Of a stretch of DNA of 64,000 bases, positions 11,021 to 22,958 are shown piece by piece. The notes beneath the pieces were generated by a model. The model was not told where the DNA came from. It was given only the letters and a program-made list of their open reading frames with translations, and ran no database searches. Within the stretch, counting starts at the first letter, position 1, and every line of letters starts with the position of its first letter. Position numbers and translations under genes: made by a program. The stretch comes from Uranotaenia lowii (lineage: Eukaryota; Arthropoda; Insecta; Diptera; Culicidae), in the NCBI RefSeq assembly GCF_029784155.1, contig NC_073693.1, positions 138,993,988 through 139,057,987 of the forward strand, written 5' to 3'.

Positions 11021-11821
11021 AAGCTCAGGTTTTTTATCACTGTGTACAGATAAGAGAAAAAGTGGAAGAGGTCTGTATAAACTACAACCAAAAAAATCAC
11101 TGAAAATTAAGTTCTCCAGTCCCTTTGGCTATGTAGTTTTGCTAGAACTGTTAAGAAAATTTTATCAACGGTAAAGTTTTCGTTGGACAAAAGTTGACCA
11201 TAACACAAAATAAAATTATTGTGATTTTTTTAGTGACTTAAATTTGGGTCTAATGGTTGATTATTCATCAGATCAGGATGATAAATCGCACGCTGTGATT
11301 TTATTAAACTTTTTATCAATTTTTTTTTATGTAATGCCATGGAAAGGGAACTGATTTTTTCTCTATTACTTTCTATTCAAACAACAACAAGCAAACATAA
11401 TAACAACGAACAGAGATCAAGTGGACTAAACTAGAAAGATTTATTTACTTGAAAGTACTTGTGGTAGATTATATTTTAAATTGGGAGGAGGGGGGGTAGG
11501 ATGGATTTTTAGAAGTGGTCTCTACATTAATTGATTATTTCTGTTATACTCGCTAGCCTTGGGCGAGTATTATTTCTGGATATTTATTTATGATTTTTTT
11601 TTATCTAATTGATATCTAAAACAAATCGTATAGAATATTTAACATTCAATATCTGTGAAAGACTTTAACAAATCGATATTAACACTTATTCATTGGTGAA
11701 CGTTTTACCTATCTAATGTCAGTGCCCTGTTATAGTCAAAGTTGGATAATCAGCCCGAAATATTCATGAATTCCCATGATCAAACATAACTAAGCCATAT
11801 ATCGTCTGCGATTTCTTAAAG
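11021..11821. other. 3' end of intron 1
   Basis: AT-rich sequence with a G-rich patch near 11482-11497 and no gene. It ends in AG at 11820-11821. The tract before the acceptor is only weakly pyrimidine-rich (ATCGTCTGCGATTTCTTAAAG). Confidence 0.5.
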
Positions 11822-12007
11822 GGGCCCCAACGCCGAGCATCATGTGGAAATTCAACAACCAAAACATCCAAAACGGTCGCATCAAACTGTTCGGAAACGG
11901 ATCGCTGATTTTGCCCGTCTCTTCCCTGGACGATAGCGGCATCTACAGCTGCTATGCCGGAAATGCCATCGGCAATGTGTCGGTCAATGCAACGGTCCAC
12001 ATCAATG
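11822..12007 (+). CDS. Internal exon: remainder of the second Ig I-set domain
   Basis: The exon is 186 bp, phase 1 at both ends; the acceptor is AG at 11820-11821 and the donor is GTAAGT from 12008. Its 62 codons continue without a break from the previous exon: the split Gly codon is completed and then comes APTPSIMWKFNNQ, which supplies the invariant Trp. It goes on through RIKLFGNGSLIL and the closing motif DDSGIYSCYAGNAIG, with the second Cys, to the G strand NVSVNATVHI. NVS and NAT are two N-glycosylation sequons, as expected for a secreted or cell-surface protein. The length, phase and domain fit make this a firm exon although it is 10 kb from its neighbour. The best family guess is the second Ig domain of a peroxidasin-like protein. 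Confidence 0.85.
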
Positions 12008-12943
12008 GTAAGTGCGAAAAAAATATTTTACTATCAGTAGGTTAGTTTTGATGATGATGGAACACTGTTCGTAGAAACCTTTACCAGTTTTCGAAAATAA
12101 CGATTGAAGAATGAAATATTCTTAAATTATCATTGAACTTAAACAAAACTACAACAATTTATTGTGAGTCAATGATTTAAGTAGTTTCGGAGAAAAAACT
12201 CAAAAGCTCAACTTAAAACAACCAAAAGACAACTTGCAACCTAACTTCACTCATGTGATAAAGCTGCTTGTGTCGCACTGATAAAGTGCGTTCAGCGAAA
12301 ACTTTTTTTTTTGCCTTTCCCTTGATGAACCCTCTGATCTGATCCGGGCTTCGTCCTTCATCATGTGTAGGCACGGGGATGAAGGTGCAAAATTCAGTCA
12401 TGCTTCGTCGAGATTTTCCTGCAACCACATTTTCCATTTATCGCTCTTTCATCCTGGAGTGAAGTGTGTTTTTTGCGCTCACTTCCTCGCTTTCTCTGTC
12501 TCTGTCCCATTGATGCTTTTAGTGACACTCTTTATAAACACTTTGTGGATTACATTCAGCTCGTATAAAGTACGGTTCGGTGCACTTTTGGCGGCTTTTG
12601 AACAGGAGATGCGTTTTGTGTGAACGCAGCAGCAGGCAGGGCCAACGATTTATGAATATGGTGCTTCATTTATTTCATTTTCACACAGATTAAACAATTT
12701 TTGCGAGAATCGAAAGGAGATTATCGCGGTGTTGTTCACAGGGTGTTGATTGGAAAAGAGTGAGCTTTAGTAGACTTCTCTCCACTACTGGATTAAGGTT
12801 TCATCATTTTTGCCAAAAGCGATTATCACCACCGCCAGCTAGCTGGTGGATCAATCAGCTGGACCGGTAATAATTCAATTAACAATTTGGAAAACCTTTT
12901 TTTTCCCGAGAATCGGAACGACGCATTCAGCCTCAAATACATA
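12008..12943. other. Intron 2, first part, unassigned
   Basis: Starts with a consensus donor GTAAGT. GC content is higher than in the surrounding repeat-rich DNA, and no repeat family was recognised, so this is probably old unique intron. Frames at 12363-12623 (+) and 12213-12437 (-) show no domain. Confidence 0.5.
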
Positions 12944-13393
12944 CAGTAGCAGCCATAAAAGAATGAGATTGGGTGAAGCAGCGAACATCCTTCCAACTTT
13001 GACACGTTGCCACTCAGTCCTTATTATTTCATGGAATTTGTATACAAGCTAAATCAACTAAACAACCTAGTTCAGCAAATATGTAGCATCATATGGGAAC
13101 TGAGAAGAATAATACAGTTTTCCACGGAAAAAGGGGAATTTGATATTGATTTCATAAATTAACTTTAATTTACTAAAAAATGGGAAAACCTAATTTGTCA
13201 AAATTATAGCTTATTTACGAGAAAAACTGTATCTCTATTTTTAATCCATCCACGATGCTCATTATTTACTGAATGATAATTGCTTGAATAAAAATTTCTC
13301 TAAAAAATATTAACTGAGTCGGAAATGACACACTGCCAAAGTTGGAAGGATATTCGCTACTGAGCTGGATTTCATTTTTTATGGACGCTACCG
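12944..13393. mobile_element. MITE C (~450 bp with ~65-bp TIRs)
   Basis: The left end CAGTAGCAGCCATAAAAGAA is matched in reverse complement by the right end (CGGTAGCGTCCATAAAAAAT). The similarity continues through GAGAT/GAAAT, CAGCGAACATCCTTCCAACT and TTTGACACGTTG on the left, against CAGTAGCGAATATCCTTCCA on the right. A TA dinucleotide precedes the left end. No coding capacity. Confidence 0.7.
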
Positions 13394-13797
13394 TCTAAGT
13401 TTTTATAAATTTACATCGAAATATACATATAATACATAGTAAAAAATCTGCTTCAGAGCTCGAATGAGAGCAGACAATTTTTTTTCAAAATATGAAAGGT
13501 AATGACTATTTGCAGTTTTTTTTTCTAAATTCTATTACTCTTAAACTTGACCGTACACCCACAATCATGGATGAAGATTTCAAAGAAAACATTATGGGCG
13601 GAATCACAAGTTACACGGGCTAGACTTCTTTATTCTTTGGTCGAAAACTTCGATTTTCACTAATGTATTCTAACCATAAATCAGTAGTTTCGGCTGACGA
13701 CAAATTTTCTTCCAAAACATCACATATGTTTTCGTTATATTTCAAAAGCCTCTCCAAGAAATTTCAGCAAAATGTTTTGAGTCATACATGATATATT
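13394..13797. other. Intron stretch, unassigned
   Basis: No gene or repeat was recognised. Confidence 0.4.
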
Positions 13798-13798
13798 A

Positions 13799-15322
13799 GG
13801 GGAGATTGGGGATTCTTGATCCCCTTTTCTTATTGTCATCATAACTTTTTGGGAAAATTTTCTTGAATTTTCATATAGCGTGTAACTTCAAGTTCATATG
13901 CTCCAAAACTTGAAACGATACATGAACTCGTAGATTAACTAGAAGCATTGACCTAAAAAAATGTGATATTTTTAAAGTTACAGCCGCATAAATCAGTATC
14001 ATAAAATGACCGTTCCTGTAATCTTTTTACTCTAATGGTAATGGATTATGAATGGGCGATTAAATCAATCGTACTGGAATCGTTTGGACACACTTAACGA
14101 TACAGGGAACGGGTCGTTAAGTAAAGTTACGATTAAATGAAGATTAATATTTTCGGTTTCGACCGATCGTATATGTTATCTTTATCTAATGATCCAATCA
14201 TCCAAAAAAGACGATACAGCTTATCTTCAACAAACAATAAAAAGATTCAAACCCATACTGGGTTTTTGATTATTTTATCACATTCAAATTCAATTCCCGG
14301 AACTAAAAAGCAAATCTTTATTAACCCAGTTAATTTTATTCGAAACCTTTTACAGTAAACACAATTTCATTTGTAATTTATCATGTATTCCGAACCTTAA
14401 GAATGTTCCGGAAAACATCTTCCGGATGTTCCGAAAGACACTTCTATCGTTTCCGTTTTTCTTTTTACGAATGCAGATTTTGTATTTTTTACCTTTTTCA
14501 CTCTTTGTTTGGCTAACTCGCAGCTCCCTGGGTTCACTTACCTTCATCACATGCGTTGTCGTCATCCCTCGAAGCATCCGTGTAGTTTTCGGGAGATTGT
14601 TTTTTATCTTTCCACCGATTGTGGAACCAAAAATACCTTCCAACCGAAAAAATAAATTATGAAAAATAACGTGTGTTGACGTGACAAGAGAGAATTGGAG
14701 GCGCGTTGCAAAAAAGCGCAATCTGTTTTCGAAATTTTTAGTCTGATCTTTCAAATATAATTTTTTATCATTTAATCGCGTTCCAGAAATAATCAGTTTG
14801 TTTAAAAAAGTATTGATCGTATCTTTCAAAAATGATATTTTATCCGTTTAAGCAAAAGCACATTGAGCCAAGACGCAACGTGAAACGGTAAGATTAATGT
14901 AATCAGAAAGGAATAATACCGAAGATTCGGCCTATCATATTTTACAATGCGGGAGGAGATCTGATCCTGTACTAAAGGAGACTTGATCCTCAATTCAGGG
15001 TGCCCTAACCCTAGGCAAAAAAAATCCGGAGATAAAAGATCATTATTATCATTTATTTTTTGCCATATTAGTACTCATTTCACAATTTATAAGTATCAGA
15101 CAAAAAGAATTCTAAAGGTTTGTCTACTATTCTACAGTCATTGTATACTTTAAGGCGCAATTTTCTAGTTTTTAGATAAATACAGTATTGTAAGTTCTTT
15201 TTAACAGATAATTACTTGATAAACATGAGTTATTGAACAGATATCAGTAATTTCATGATATCCAGTGATCACCATCCATTCAGAAGAAAAAAAATCTTTT
15301 TGGGGTCTAGGGATCAATTTTA
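13799..15322. mobile_element. MITE D, copy 1, interrupted
   Basis: Starts after a TA with GGGGAGATTGGGGATTCTTG, the inverted form of the right end of the copy at 25342-26317. Shared words continue to about 13980 (TTGTGTAACTTCAAG-like, ACTAGAAGCATTGACC, GTGATATTTTTAAAG). Similarity then resumes near 14955 (GGAGACTTGATCCTCAATTC) and again near 15295-15322 (TAGGGATCAATTTTACC). About 960 bases between are not found in the other copies and are probably a later insertion; the - frame 14350-14829 lies there and has no recognisable domain. The Helitron at 15327 lies against or within its far end. Confidence 0.6.
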
Positions 15323-15349
15323 CCTATCTATATATATAAAAATGAATTT

Positions 15350-15378
15350 CTGTCTGTCTGTCTGTCTGTCTGTCTGTT
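15350..15378 (+). repeat. CTGT microsatellite near the Helitron 5' end
   Basis: About seven tandem CTGT (TGTC) units. The opposite copy has the matching CAGA run at about 25302-25322, so the array belongs to the element. Confidence 0.9.
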
Positions 15379-15394
15379 CCCTATAGACTCGGAA

Positions 15395-17060
15395 ACTACT
15401 GAACCGATTTGCGTGAAACTTGGTAGGTGGGGGTATTGGAGGCAGGGGAAGGTTCCTATTATGGTTTGAGACCCCTCCCTTTCTCATGAAGGGGGGGAGG
15501 GGCTTCCCAAGCAAAAGTCAATTTTTCGCATAAATCGAGAACGCATCAAGTAAATGGTATCAAATTTGGCATGGGGTGGTATTTGGGAACAAGGAATATT
15601 TCTATGAATATTAGGTACCCCTCCCTCCTCTCAATGGGGTGATAGGAAGGGGGGAGGGGGGCTACCTTACAATTTATCATACAAGTCGAAAACTAATCAA
15701 GATATTGGAACCAAATTTGGCATGGGAAGGTATTTGGATACGAAAAATAATTCAATGGTTATTCGAGACCCCTCCCACTTTCCAGTAGAAAGGGGGGGGC
15801 CTCTTTCATAATTTTTTACATAACTCAAAAACTAATAAAGCAAATGGAACCAAATTTAGCATGGAAGGGTATTTGGATTCGAAAAATATTTCTATGATTA
15901 TTTGAGACCCCTCCCTCTTTCCAGTTGGGAGATATTAAGAGGGGAGGGGCCTCTTTTATAATTTTTTACATAACTCAAAAACTAATTAAGCTAATGGAAC
16001 CAAATTTGGCATTGGCGGGTATTTGGTAACGTGACATGTTCAAATGATTGTTTGAGACCCCTTCCTTCTTCCAGCGGGGAGTAAAGAAAGAGGAAGGGGA
16101 GTTTCTTACAAATTTTACTGCATAACTCGAGAACTACAACCGCAAATGAACCAAATTTGGCGTGGAACGATATTTGGGTACGAGAAATGCTTCTATGAAT
16201 ATTTGGTATCCCTCACTCCTTCAAAGAAGTGGATGAAAAGGAGGGGAGAGGTCTTTCAATTTCAATTTTCAGTATAATTGGAGAGCTGACCGAGCAAATT
16301 GAACCATATTTGGCATGTGAGGGTATTTGGAGACGAGAAATGTTTTTATAATAAATTGAAGCCCCTCTTTTCTCAGCGGAAAGATATAAAGGGGGAAAAA
16401 GGGGCTTCGATACAAATTTTTTGCATAACTTGAGAATAAATCGTGCAAATGATACCAAATTTGGCATCATAAAGTATTTGAACACGAAAAATATTTTTAG
16501 GAATATTAAGTTTTCACCCCTCCATTCAATGGGGAGAACGGAAGGGGGGATGGTACTTCCTTTCAAGTTTATAACCCAATAAATTACAACGCAAATAAAA
16601 CTAAATTTGGCATGGGATGGTATTTTAATACTAGAAATTTTTCTACGATTCCTTTCTTGCAGTTGGAGGATAGAATTGGGAATATAGGAAGGGAAGAGGA
16701 ATGCATTTAACTTTTTTTTTACAAAATCCGAGAAATGGACAAAACTTAACATAAAAATTCATTTTGGTATGATTCTATGATTATCTGACACACCATCCTC
16801 CTTTCAGTGAGTAGGAACATAGGAGGAGGGAGGTGAGCCAAATACAATTTTGTTAACATAAGTTCTCAATTTATGCTAACGAAGCCAACCAATGGAAACA
16901 AATATGGCATGGAAAGGTACTTGGTTACGGGATATGTTTCCACGATTGTTATATACTCTTACGCTTCACAGTGTTGAGAGGGGAAGAAAGGAGGGGGCTC
17001 CATATAAATTTTGTTGTAAAGCTCAAAAACTTATCAACCAATGGAACTATATCTGATATA
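15395..17060 (+). repeat. Tandem array of ~150-bp units with G-rich blocks (inside Helitron 1)
   Basis: The word ACCAAATTTGGCATGG or a close variant recurs at about 15561, 15712, 15851, 16001, 16152, 16304, 16456, 16602 and 16899, a spacing of 139-152 bp. Each unit contains 'ATAACTCNAGAACTAA', the AATTTGGCATGG word, 'TATTTGGNNACGA', 'GAGACCCCTCCCTC' and a purine run such as GGAAGGGGGGAGG. About eleven units, diverged from each other. The long - frame 16213-16752 is a product of this composition. Confidence 0.85.
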
Positions 17061-17097
17061 AGAGGATTTTAGGGAACGAAAAAAATGGGTATGATTA

Positions 17098-18910
17098 CAC
17101 TAGTTTACAGCATTTTTGAACTCAGTAAACTGAAGGTCATTTCTAATGTAAAATCGGGCGCTGAAACCGAAAATGAAATTCAAAAAATCTCAGTAGAACC
17201 GTTTTTGAGTTATGCTCCAAATATGAAATTTCGGAAAAATTAAAAAAGTTCTTGTACTTAGATTAACATATCTCGGACGGCACAACAGTAATTTGAATTC
17301 CCTCTTTTGCATATTGAAGGTGAATAAATTTCCTATCGATCATCTCAACAACGTTTTTGCGTTTGACCAACAGTATTGTTGATATTAGTGACTTAATGAG
17401 AGCAAAAATTATAAAAAACGCATTTTTTAGAGAAAATTTTGTTTCAACGAAAGTTTTAGACTCGATGGTAGCATTTAAAAAATCTGATTTTCTTTTGCGC
17501 TTAAATATCAATTTAAAACAAAGATTTCAAGTGGTTATTTATCAAAATTGGTTGAAAAATGAAGAAGTTATTGCTACTTTACCATAACTGTATTTTTTGT
17601 AGTTTTTCATAATTTAACGAACCGCAGTACACTTATCATAGTATAGGAAGAATGAAACATGATAAATCTCACTCACTCCAAATCAAAATTATTTATTAGC
17701 TTACCAGAAGGTCACATGCCAAGTTTCAGGAAGAACTGACCATAGGGAGGGGTTGCTTGAGTCTCAAACGTGAATAAAATTTTGAGGTATTTTGCCCGGA
17801 AGGAACGAAAAATACTGGTTTTTCATCAATTACTTCTTTCATCACTAGCTGATTGTTTTTCATGGTTGATTTTCTTAAAGCCTAAGTTGAGACAAATATT
17901 TTACTCGAAAACTGTAACTCGATTGGATTTGTAACAGAAAAGTTATTGCGGTTCAAAGATTGTATTTTGGTCAAAAATTCTCGTATAAAACGCAATGGGT
18001 AAAAAGTACTCATTGAGTGTTGGACAAAATTTGCGGCCTTTGAACTGCAATAACTTTTTTACTTCAAGTCCAATCGTGTTGCAGTCTTCGGGTGAAATAT
18101 TTGTCTCAACTTAGGCTTTAAAAAAATTAACCATAAAAAACAATCGGCTAGTGACGAAAAAAGTTATTGATGAAAAATCAGTATTTTTTGTTCCTTCCGG
18201 GCAGAAAGCCTAAAAATTTTATTCACGTTTGAGAATCAAGCAACCCTCCCTTATAGTCAGATCTTCCTGAAATTTGGCATGTGACTTTCTGGTAAGCTAA
18301 TAAATAATTTTGACTTGGAGCGAGTGAGATTTACCATGTGTTATTCTTCCTATACTATTATAAGCGTACTGCGATTCGTTAAATTATTAAAAACTGCAAA
18401 AATTACAGTTATGGTAAAGTAGCCATAACTTCTTCAATTTTCAACCGATTTTGATAAGCAATTACTTGAAATCTTTGTTTTAAATTGACATTTAAGGGCA
18501 AAAGAAAATCAGATTTTTTAAATGCTACTATTGAGTCTAAAACTTTCGTTGAAACAAAATTTTCTCTAAAAAAATGCATTTTTTATAATTTTTGCTCTCA
18601 TTAAGTCACTAATATCAACAATACTATTGGTCAAACGCAAAAACGTTGTTCAGATGATCGATAGGAAATTTATTCACCTTCAATATGCAACAGAGGGATT
18701 TCAAATTACTGCTGTGCCGTCTAAGATATTCCAATCTAAGTACAAGAACTTTTTTAATTTTTCCGAAATTTCAAATTTGGGGCATAACTCAAAAACGGTT
18801 CTACTGAGATTTTTTTGAATTTCATTTTCGGATTCAGCGCCCGATTTTACATTAAAAATGTTGGTCAGTTACTCAAGTTCACGATTTTTTTAAAATTTTG
18901 TAAACTAGTG
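17098..18910. mobile_element. Palindromic element M copy 1 (1.8-kb near-perfect hairpin, TTA target site)
   Basis: The ends are CACTAGTTTAC and GTAAACTAGTG, flanked by TTA (17095-17097, 18911-18913). The two ~890-bp halves are reverse complements throughout; for example 17150-17300 mirrors 18700-18840, and the centre is near 18000. The other Helitron copy lacks it: there GGGTATGAATATTAAAGATC runs straight across the insertion point (23690-23715, - strand), which defines the element exactly. No transposase. A truncated copy lies at 51211-52229. A 3-bp TTA duplication suggests PIF/Harbinger-type mobilisation, but this is inference. Confidence 0.85.
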
Positions 18911-19283
18911 TTATTAAAGATCCCGTCCTCCATTCAGCAAGGGGTGAAAGGGAGGACAGGGGGGCTCTCTTATCAGTTTTTAGAACATATCAAGCAAAAA
19001 CAATCAGATTTCATAAGTTAGATTGTTTGCGTAAGATTGATGATTGATGATGAGACCCTCCTTTTTCAGGGCAAACAGATTAAAATTATCATATTTTCAA
19101 CACAAATTCACAGATCAAGATTCAGAAAATTTGTTTAAGTCATCTTTGTATTGCAATTCGAAACTCCAGCTGTAGTTCTCATTTCAAAGCGGTTGCTCAT
19201 GATTTTTGTTGTTATTTAATTTAAAATAATGCCAAAAAAACAATAAAAATTTTAAAAGTTTCTGAAAATAACATTTGTTTTTG

Positions 19284-19315
19284 AAAGGTGTAGCAAAGCA
19301 CACCGGGTCAGCTAG
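19284..19315 (+). other. Helitron 3' hairpin and terminus
   Basis: The stem GGTGT(A)GC / GC(A)CACC around AAA is followed by GGGTCAGCTAG. The same structure is found in inverted form at 23317-23350. Confidence 0.7.
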
Positions 19316-19640
19316 TCTAATATATAAAGATGAGTTGGACTATATGTTTGTATGCACCTTATACAAATCCACACCGCTTAACCGACCAGCCTGAAATTTG
19401 GCACAGTTATGTGTTTGGACCATGGTAAGGTTTTAGTAATAGTTTTGAGCCCCTCCCACCTGAGAAAAGGGAACCCTCCCATACAACTTTCGTTTTTATT
19501 CACACGAACCAAAAGTCATGGCACCCATTTTGCCAACCGATTTTCGTTTCCCTTGGCGGGTTTGTTTTCACCATCACCAAGGGATGGGCATTAGAAACGC
19601 AAACGACCATCCAGGGTTCACGTGTACTGGATAGCTAATC
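19316..19640 (+). mobile_element. 5' end of a second Helitron, directly abutting Helitron 1
   Basis: The next bases after the CTAG of Helitron 1 are TCTAATATATAAAGATGAGT, a Helitron-type 5' end related to TCTATATATATAAAAATGAA. A conserved-type leader then follows (ACCGCTTAACCGACCAGCCT, GAAATTTGGCACAG) and one unit with GAGCCCCTCCCACCTGAG. The 3' end was not found and the element seems truncated; its right limit here is approximate. Confidence 0.55.
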
Positions 19641-19952
19641 AAAGCCTGCTGATGATAGAAAAATTCATTGCGAAATTTTTGGCGGGCTTTTTTCTTTCTA
19701 CTGTTCGTAGCACGGGTCACAAGCACGTGGTTCTAGGATGAAATAAAGAGCATATATTATGGATGAAAAAATACCACTCGCACGTTACGAATATATTGAT
19801 GAAAACAGTGGTTTTCAAAGTGGTGCTTACTGTTCCTGGAGGGTATTGAGAGTCTACAAGAATACGCAGTATGTAATGTCAATGCAATTATTCATATTCA
19901 TAATGAATTGACTTCTTCTGCTGAATAGCTATTTGAACGGAATGCTGAAAAC
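19641..19952. other. Intron stretch, unassigned
   Basis: No gene or repeat was recognised. Confidence 0.4.
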
Positions 19953-19954
19953 TA

Positions 19955-20882
19955 CCCAAGTAACCAAAAGTTCCATAAAACAGGCTCTTAGAAGCTTACT
20001 CAGCTTTATTTAACGAATGAATAGCATTCTACTCAGCCTTAAATTTAAGTTCTTATCGATACTTTCAAAGTCCATAGTTGAAGCTGAGTAGAAGGCTATT
20101 CAGCCTCCACACGAGACCTCGAAAAATAAAAATTAATGAAAAAAGAATCATACTTTTCCTTGCTTTGGATTGTTATACCTATTTATTCTAATTTAATGTT
20201 GCTTTAACTGTGAATGAGTTTTTTACTTACTTGAAAAACTTGCATGCTTGAAGATTTGAACCTGAACCAACGAGGTGAGAACTGAACACGCTACCTCTGT
20301 AACCATGGCCAATACATAGATAGCTGTTATTTTAAACATCAATATAAAAGAAACTTAGAATTATCGTTTTTCAAAGCAGGCGATATTGTAAGAATGTAAA
20401 CATTCGTATCTATTTACCAAAGGATGTATATTTTTTTTCCAAAACAAACTAGGAGGAATCGAAATTAAACGTGAGTAATTTATTTTTTATTTTTGTTTTT
20501 TTTTTGATTAATTTTCTAACTATCTGTTTCCAATTTTAGTTTAAAAATGAAGAGGGCTTTCATGTGATTGATCATCAAGGTTTTTCCCAATCATGACAAT
20601 CAAGATTTGCGGAACTGTTTCAAATATAGAAAAGGAATAGAGGAAGTTAGATTCAAGTTGATCCTTTTGAAGAATATTGCTAACAGCTGCGAAAAGCTAC
20701 CGTCGATACTAGCCGGTAATAAATTTGCTCTAGGTGTTGGAGGTTTTCCAGCTTCAGCTGTAATAATAACTTCGCAATGGATAAATAAAGGAAATCGGAT
20801 TGTAATCAAGAAGATGTGTTTTTTTCAGTTTGTTAGATATGAATATTGATGTTAGATATGAATATACTTTTGGTTACTTGGG
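19955..20882. mobile_element. MITE B copy 2 (TA target site)
   Basis: The ends are CCCAAGTAACCAAAAGTTCC and, inverted, ACTTTTGGTTACTTGGG, with TA at 19953-19954 and 20883-20884. A tRNA-like segment lies on the - strand at about 20245-20310, with a B-box-like GGTTCAAATC and an A-box-like TGGTTACAGAGGTAGC. This is the same relative position as in the copy at 6158-7161. The frames at 20568-20849 have no recognisable domain. Confidence 0.75.
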
Positions 20883-20884
20883 TA

Positions 20885-22955
20885 ATGACCGTTTTTTTTA
20901 TAAATTCCAGCTTCTAAAAACCAACCATTTTCATATTATTGGAAATCCTCATAGAGAAAGAAAAAATTTCAGAATTCAGAGTTATAAGCTGAAGACTGCG
21001 AATTCATAGCTTTGATAGCCGTCAAGGAATGTAAATGGGGTGTGAAAAATTGTACATGCATTATCTGAAAAAAAAAAACAAATCCAACGCATTAAACTTT
21101 ATGTAATAAAATCTCAGGTTTTAGATTTATGCCATTCAATTTAATTGGTAATATTCATTAAAAAAAACCTAAATCGAATGATACCGAACAGATGTTAAAT
21201 TGACAACTCTTCAAGTCTTTTCAATAATGAATGGGATAATTGTGTCCAAGAATAAACAAATTGAAATAGATCTCAGATTTTTCATACCATTATAAAATGA
21301 AATCTTATGTTTTGAATTTGTCTTGGTACATCTTCATACCTGAACATGATCACATTTTCAAAGGTAATGGGAAGTATTAGAGAAACATGAAGTGCGGACA
21401 AGCGGAAATTGCGAGTTCAAGTTCTTTACGGTGAGCCGTTGAATGTTTTTCGAGAAATTTATTATATTTACGGCTTATGTTCTTACTTTCTTTGATATCT
21501 CATGTTTCTCTTATATTTCCCATCACCTTTGAAAGTTATAAAATGAACGATTTTGGTTCCTAGATGATTTGTGTAACTTCAAAAAACTTTTAGTGGATCT
21601 TTCAACATTCAGGAAAAAGTATCATGAAACAGTGTGAAATTAAACTGCGAAAAAAAGGACACATACAATTGGAGACATTCTTCAACAAGGTTCAGAAGTC
21701 TATTTAGAAATTTTTAAGTAAATCAAACGTGAATATACTATTGTACGGGGAGATCATCTATCTTGAAATGTAGTATAAACTCCAGTAGAGATTTTCATTA
21801 GATGGGAAAGGGGAAAGATAAAAAATAACAGTTTGATAATTTGAAGATAAAAAATAAGGCCAAATCTATTAAATCTGTGGGTGGGTTAACATGTTTTTCG
21901 TGATAGGATGAATAAGCATACACAGGAAATTGTCACCTCATAATTATGAGTTTTTCAATATTATGAAAACGATAAACGCAGTTAATAATCTCAATCAAAG
22001 CTTTAGAAAGATTTACAAAATTTACAAAGTTAACTTGACCAAACATGGGTCAATTTTTTTTATTATTATGTTTGCGTGTCGTGACTAGCAAACGCGAACT
22101 ACTATCAATAGAAAATTTCCAACCAAGAAACGTACGACACGCATCATTATTTCGGCTCTCGGCTTTGCTCTCTGCCCAAATCACCACCCACCGTACCTAC
22201 TCGGAAAGCAAACAAACACTTTTTGCTGGACGTGCTGCTTGTGGTTCTAGAAATTCAGGAATGATTTTACGTTTATTATTTTCAAATTTTTGTGAAATCT
22301 CACAGCGTGAATTGTTGCACCTCACTAGAACGTAGATTAAATGTGCTTTCCAATGAATATACTTTTGATTGGTCCAAACAAAGTAAAAGCACTGAAAATC
22401 CGGGTACAACCTGACGGTGGACCACAAAAACAGATGAAATTCCAACTTGTAAAAAAATCGCGCAAAGTAGTCAACTTAGAAAAATTTCCGTTAATTCAAT
22501 TTTTGTTGCATCAAAAATCTAAAGACAACAAAATGTCAGAATTAGAATAAAATTTGTAATGATATTTTTTCAAAAGCTCTACCACCGCTCAAACAGTTTT
22601 TACTAGCAATCTAATGAAAAGTAGGTTTTCCAGAACCACTTTTTTTTAACTTTTTGTGACTATTTCATTAAAAAAAAATTCAAAAATATTTCTTGGCTTC
22701 GTGATGTAGACATTAACTTCAGCTTTCATATGCATAAAGCAAATATTTTTTTGGACGTGTAATATATGAACTACAGCATTTTTCCTGAGGCATGTTTTTT
22801 CGGTTTTTTTTTCTTTCATGCTGAATAACGTGAAAACTAGAAGCTTTAGCTATATATAATGTTCTAAACATATTTTACTGGCATTAAAAGGTTTCTATTG
22901 ATATAAGTTTTGTATGAAGTTCAAAATAATTCAAACGAATTAAAGATTTTACTTT
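20885..22955. other. Intron stretch, unassigned
   Basis: Mostly AT-rich, with no repeat matched elsewhere in the window. The part 22070-22260 is GC-richer (GCGTGTCGTGACTAGCAAAC ... CGTACGACACGC, an inverted pair). It carries a + frame 22045-22335 with no recognisable domain and no clear splice context; not called. Confidence 0.4.
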
Positions 22956-22958
22956 TGG

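Larger units (their letters stand above)
15327..19315 (+). mobile_element. Helitron 1 (non-autonomous), carrying a G-rich tandem array and a nested palindromic element
   Basis: The 5' end is TCTATATATATAAAAATGAA preceded by A; the 3' end is CACCGGGTCAGCTAG followed by T. TC...CTAG ends inserted between A and T are the Helitron signature. A small stem GGTGT/ACACC (about 19287-19304) lies 11 bases before the 3' end, as in other Helitrons. After the 5' end come a CTGT microsatellite, a conserved stretch (GACTCGGAAACTACTGAACC), the ~150-bp tandem units, the inserted hairpin element 17098-18910 and a 400-bp tail. There is no Rep/helicase gene, so it depended on an autonomous relative. An inverted copy lies at 23317-26323. 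Confidence 0.85.

Noticed and set aside
14350..14829. 159-residue - strand protein
   Set aside because: Lys/Arg/Phe-rich composition, no domain, lies in an insertion within MITE D, and no splice or promoter context.
16213..16752. 179-residue - strand protein
   Set aside because: It crosses the Helitron tandem units; repeated FVSKPLFPPL-like and PSHAKYGSIC-like segments follow from the DNA repeats.
15395..17060. CRISPR array
   Set aside because: The repeat units are ~150 bp, diverged and without unique spacers; the array is a transposon-borne tandem repeat in a eukaryotic genome.
22045..22335. 96-residue + strand protein
   Set aside because: No recognisable domain, no matching frame nearby, and no splice sites that would join it to the Ig gene.
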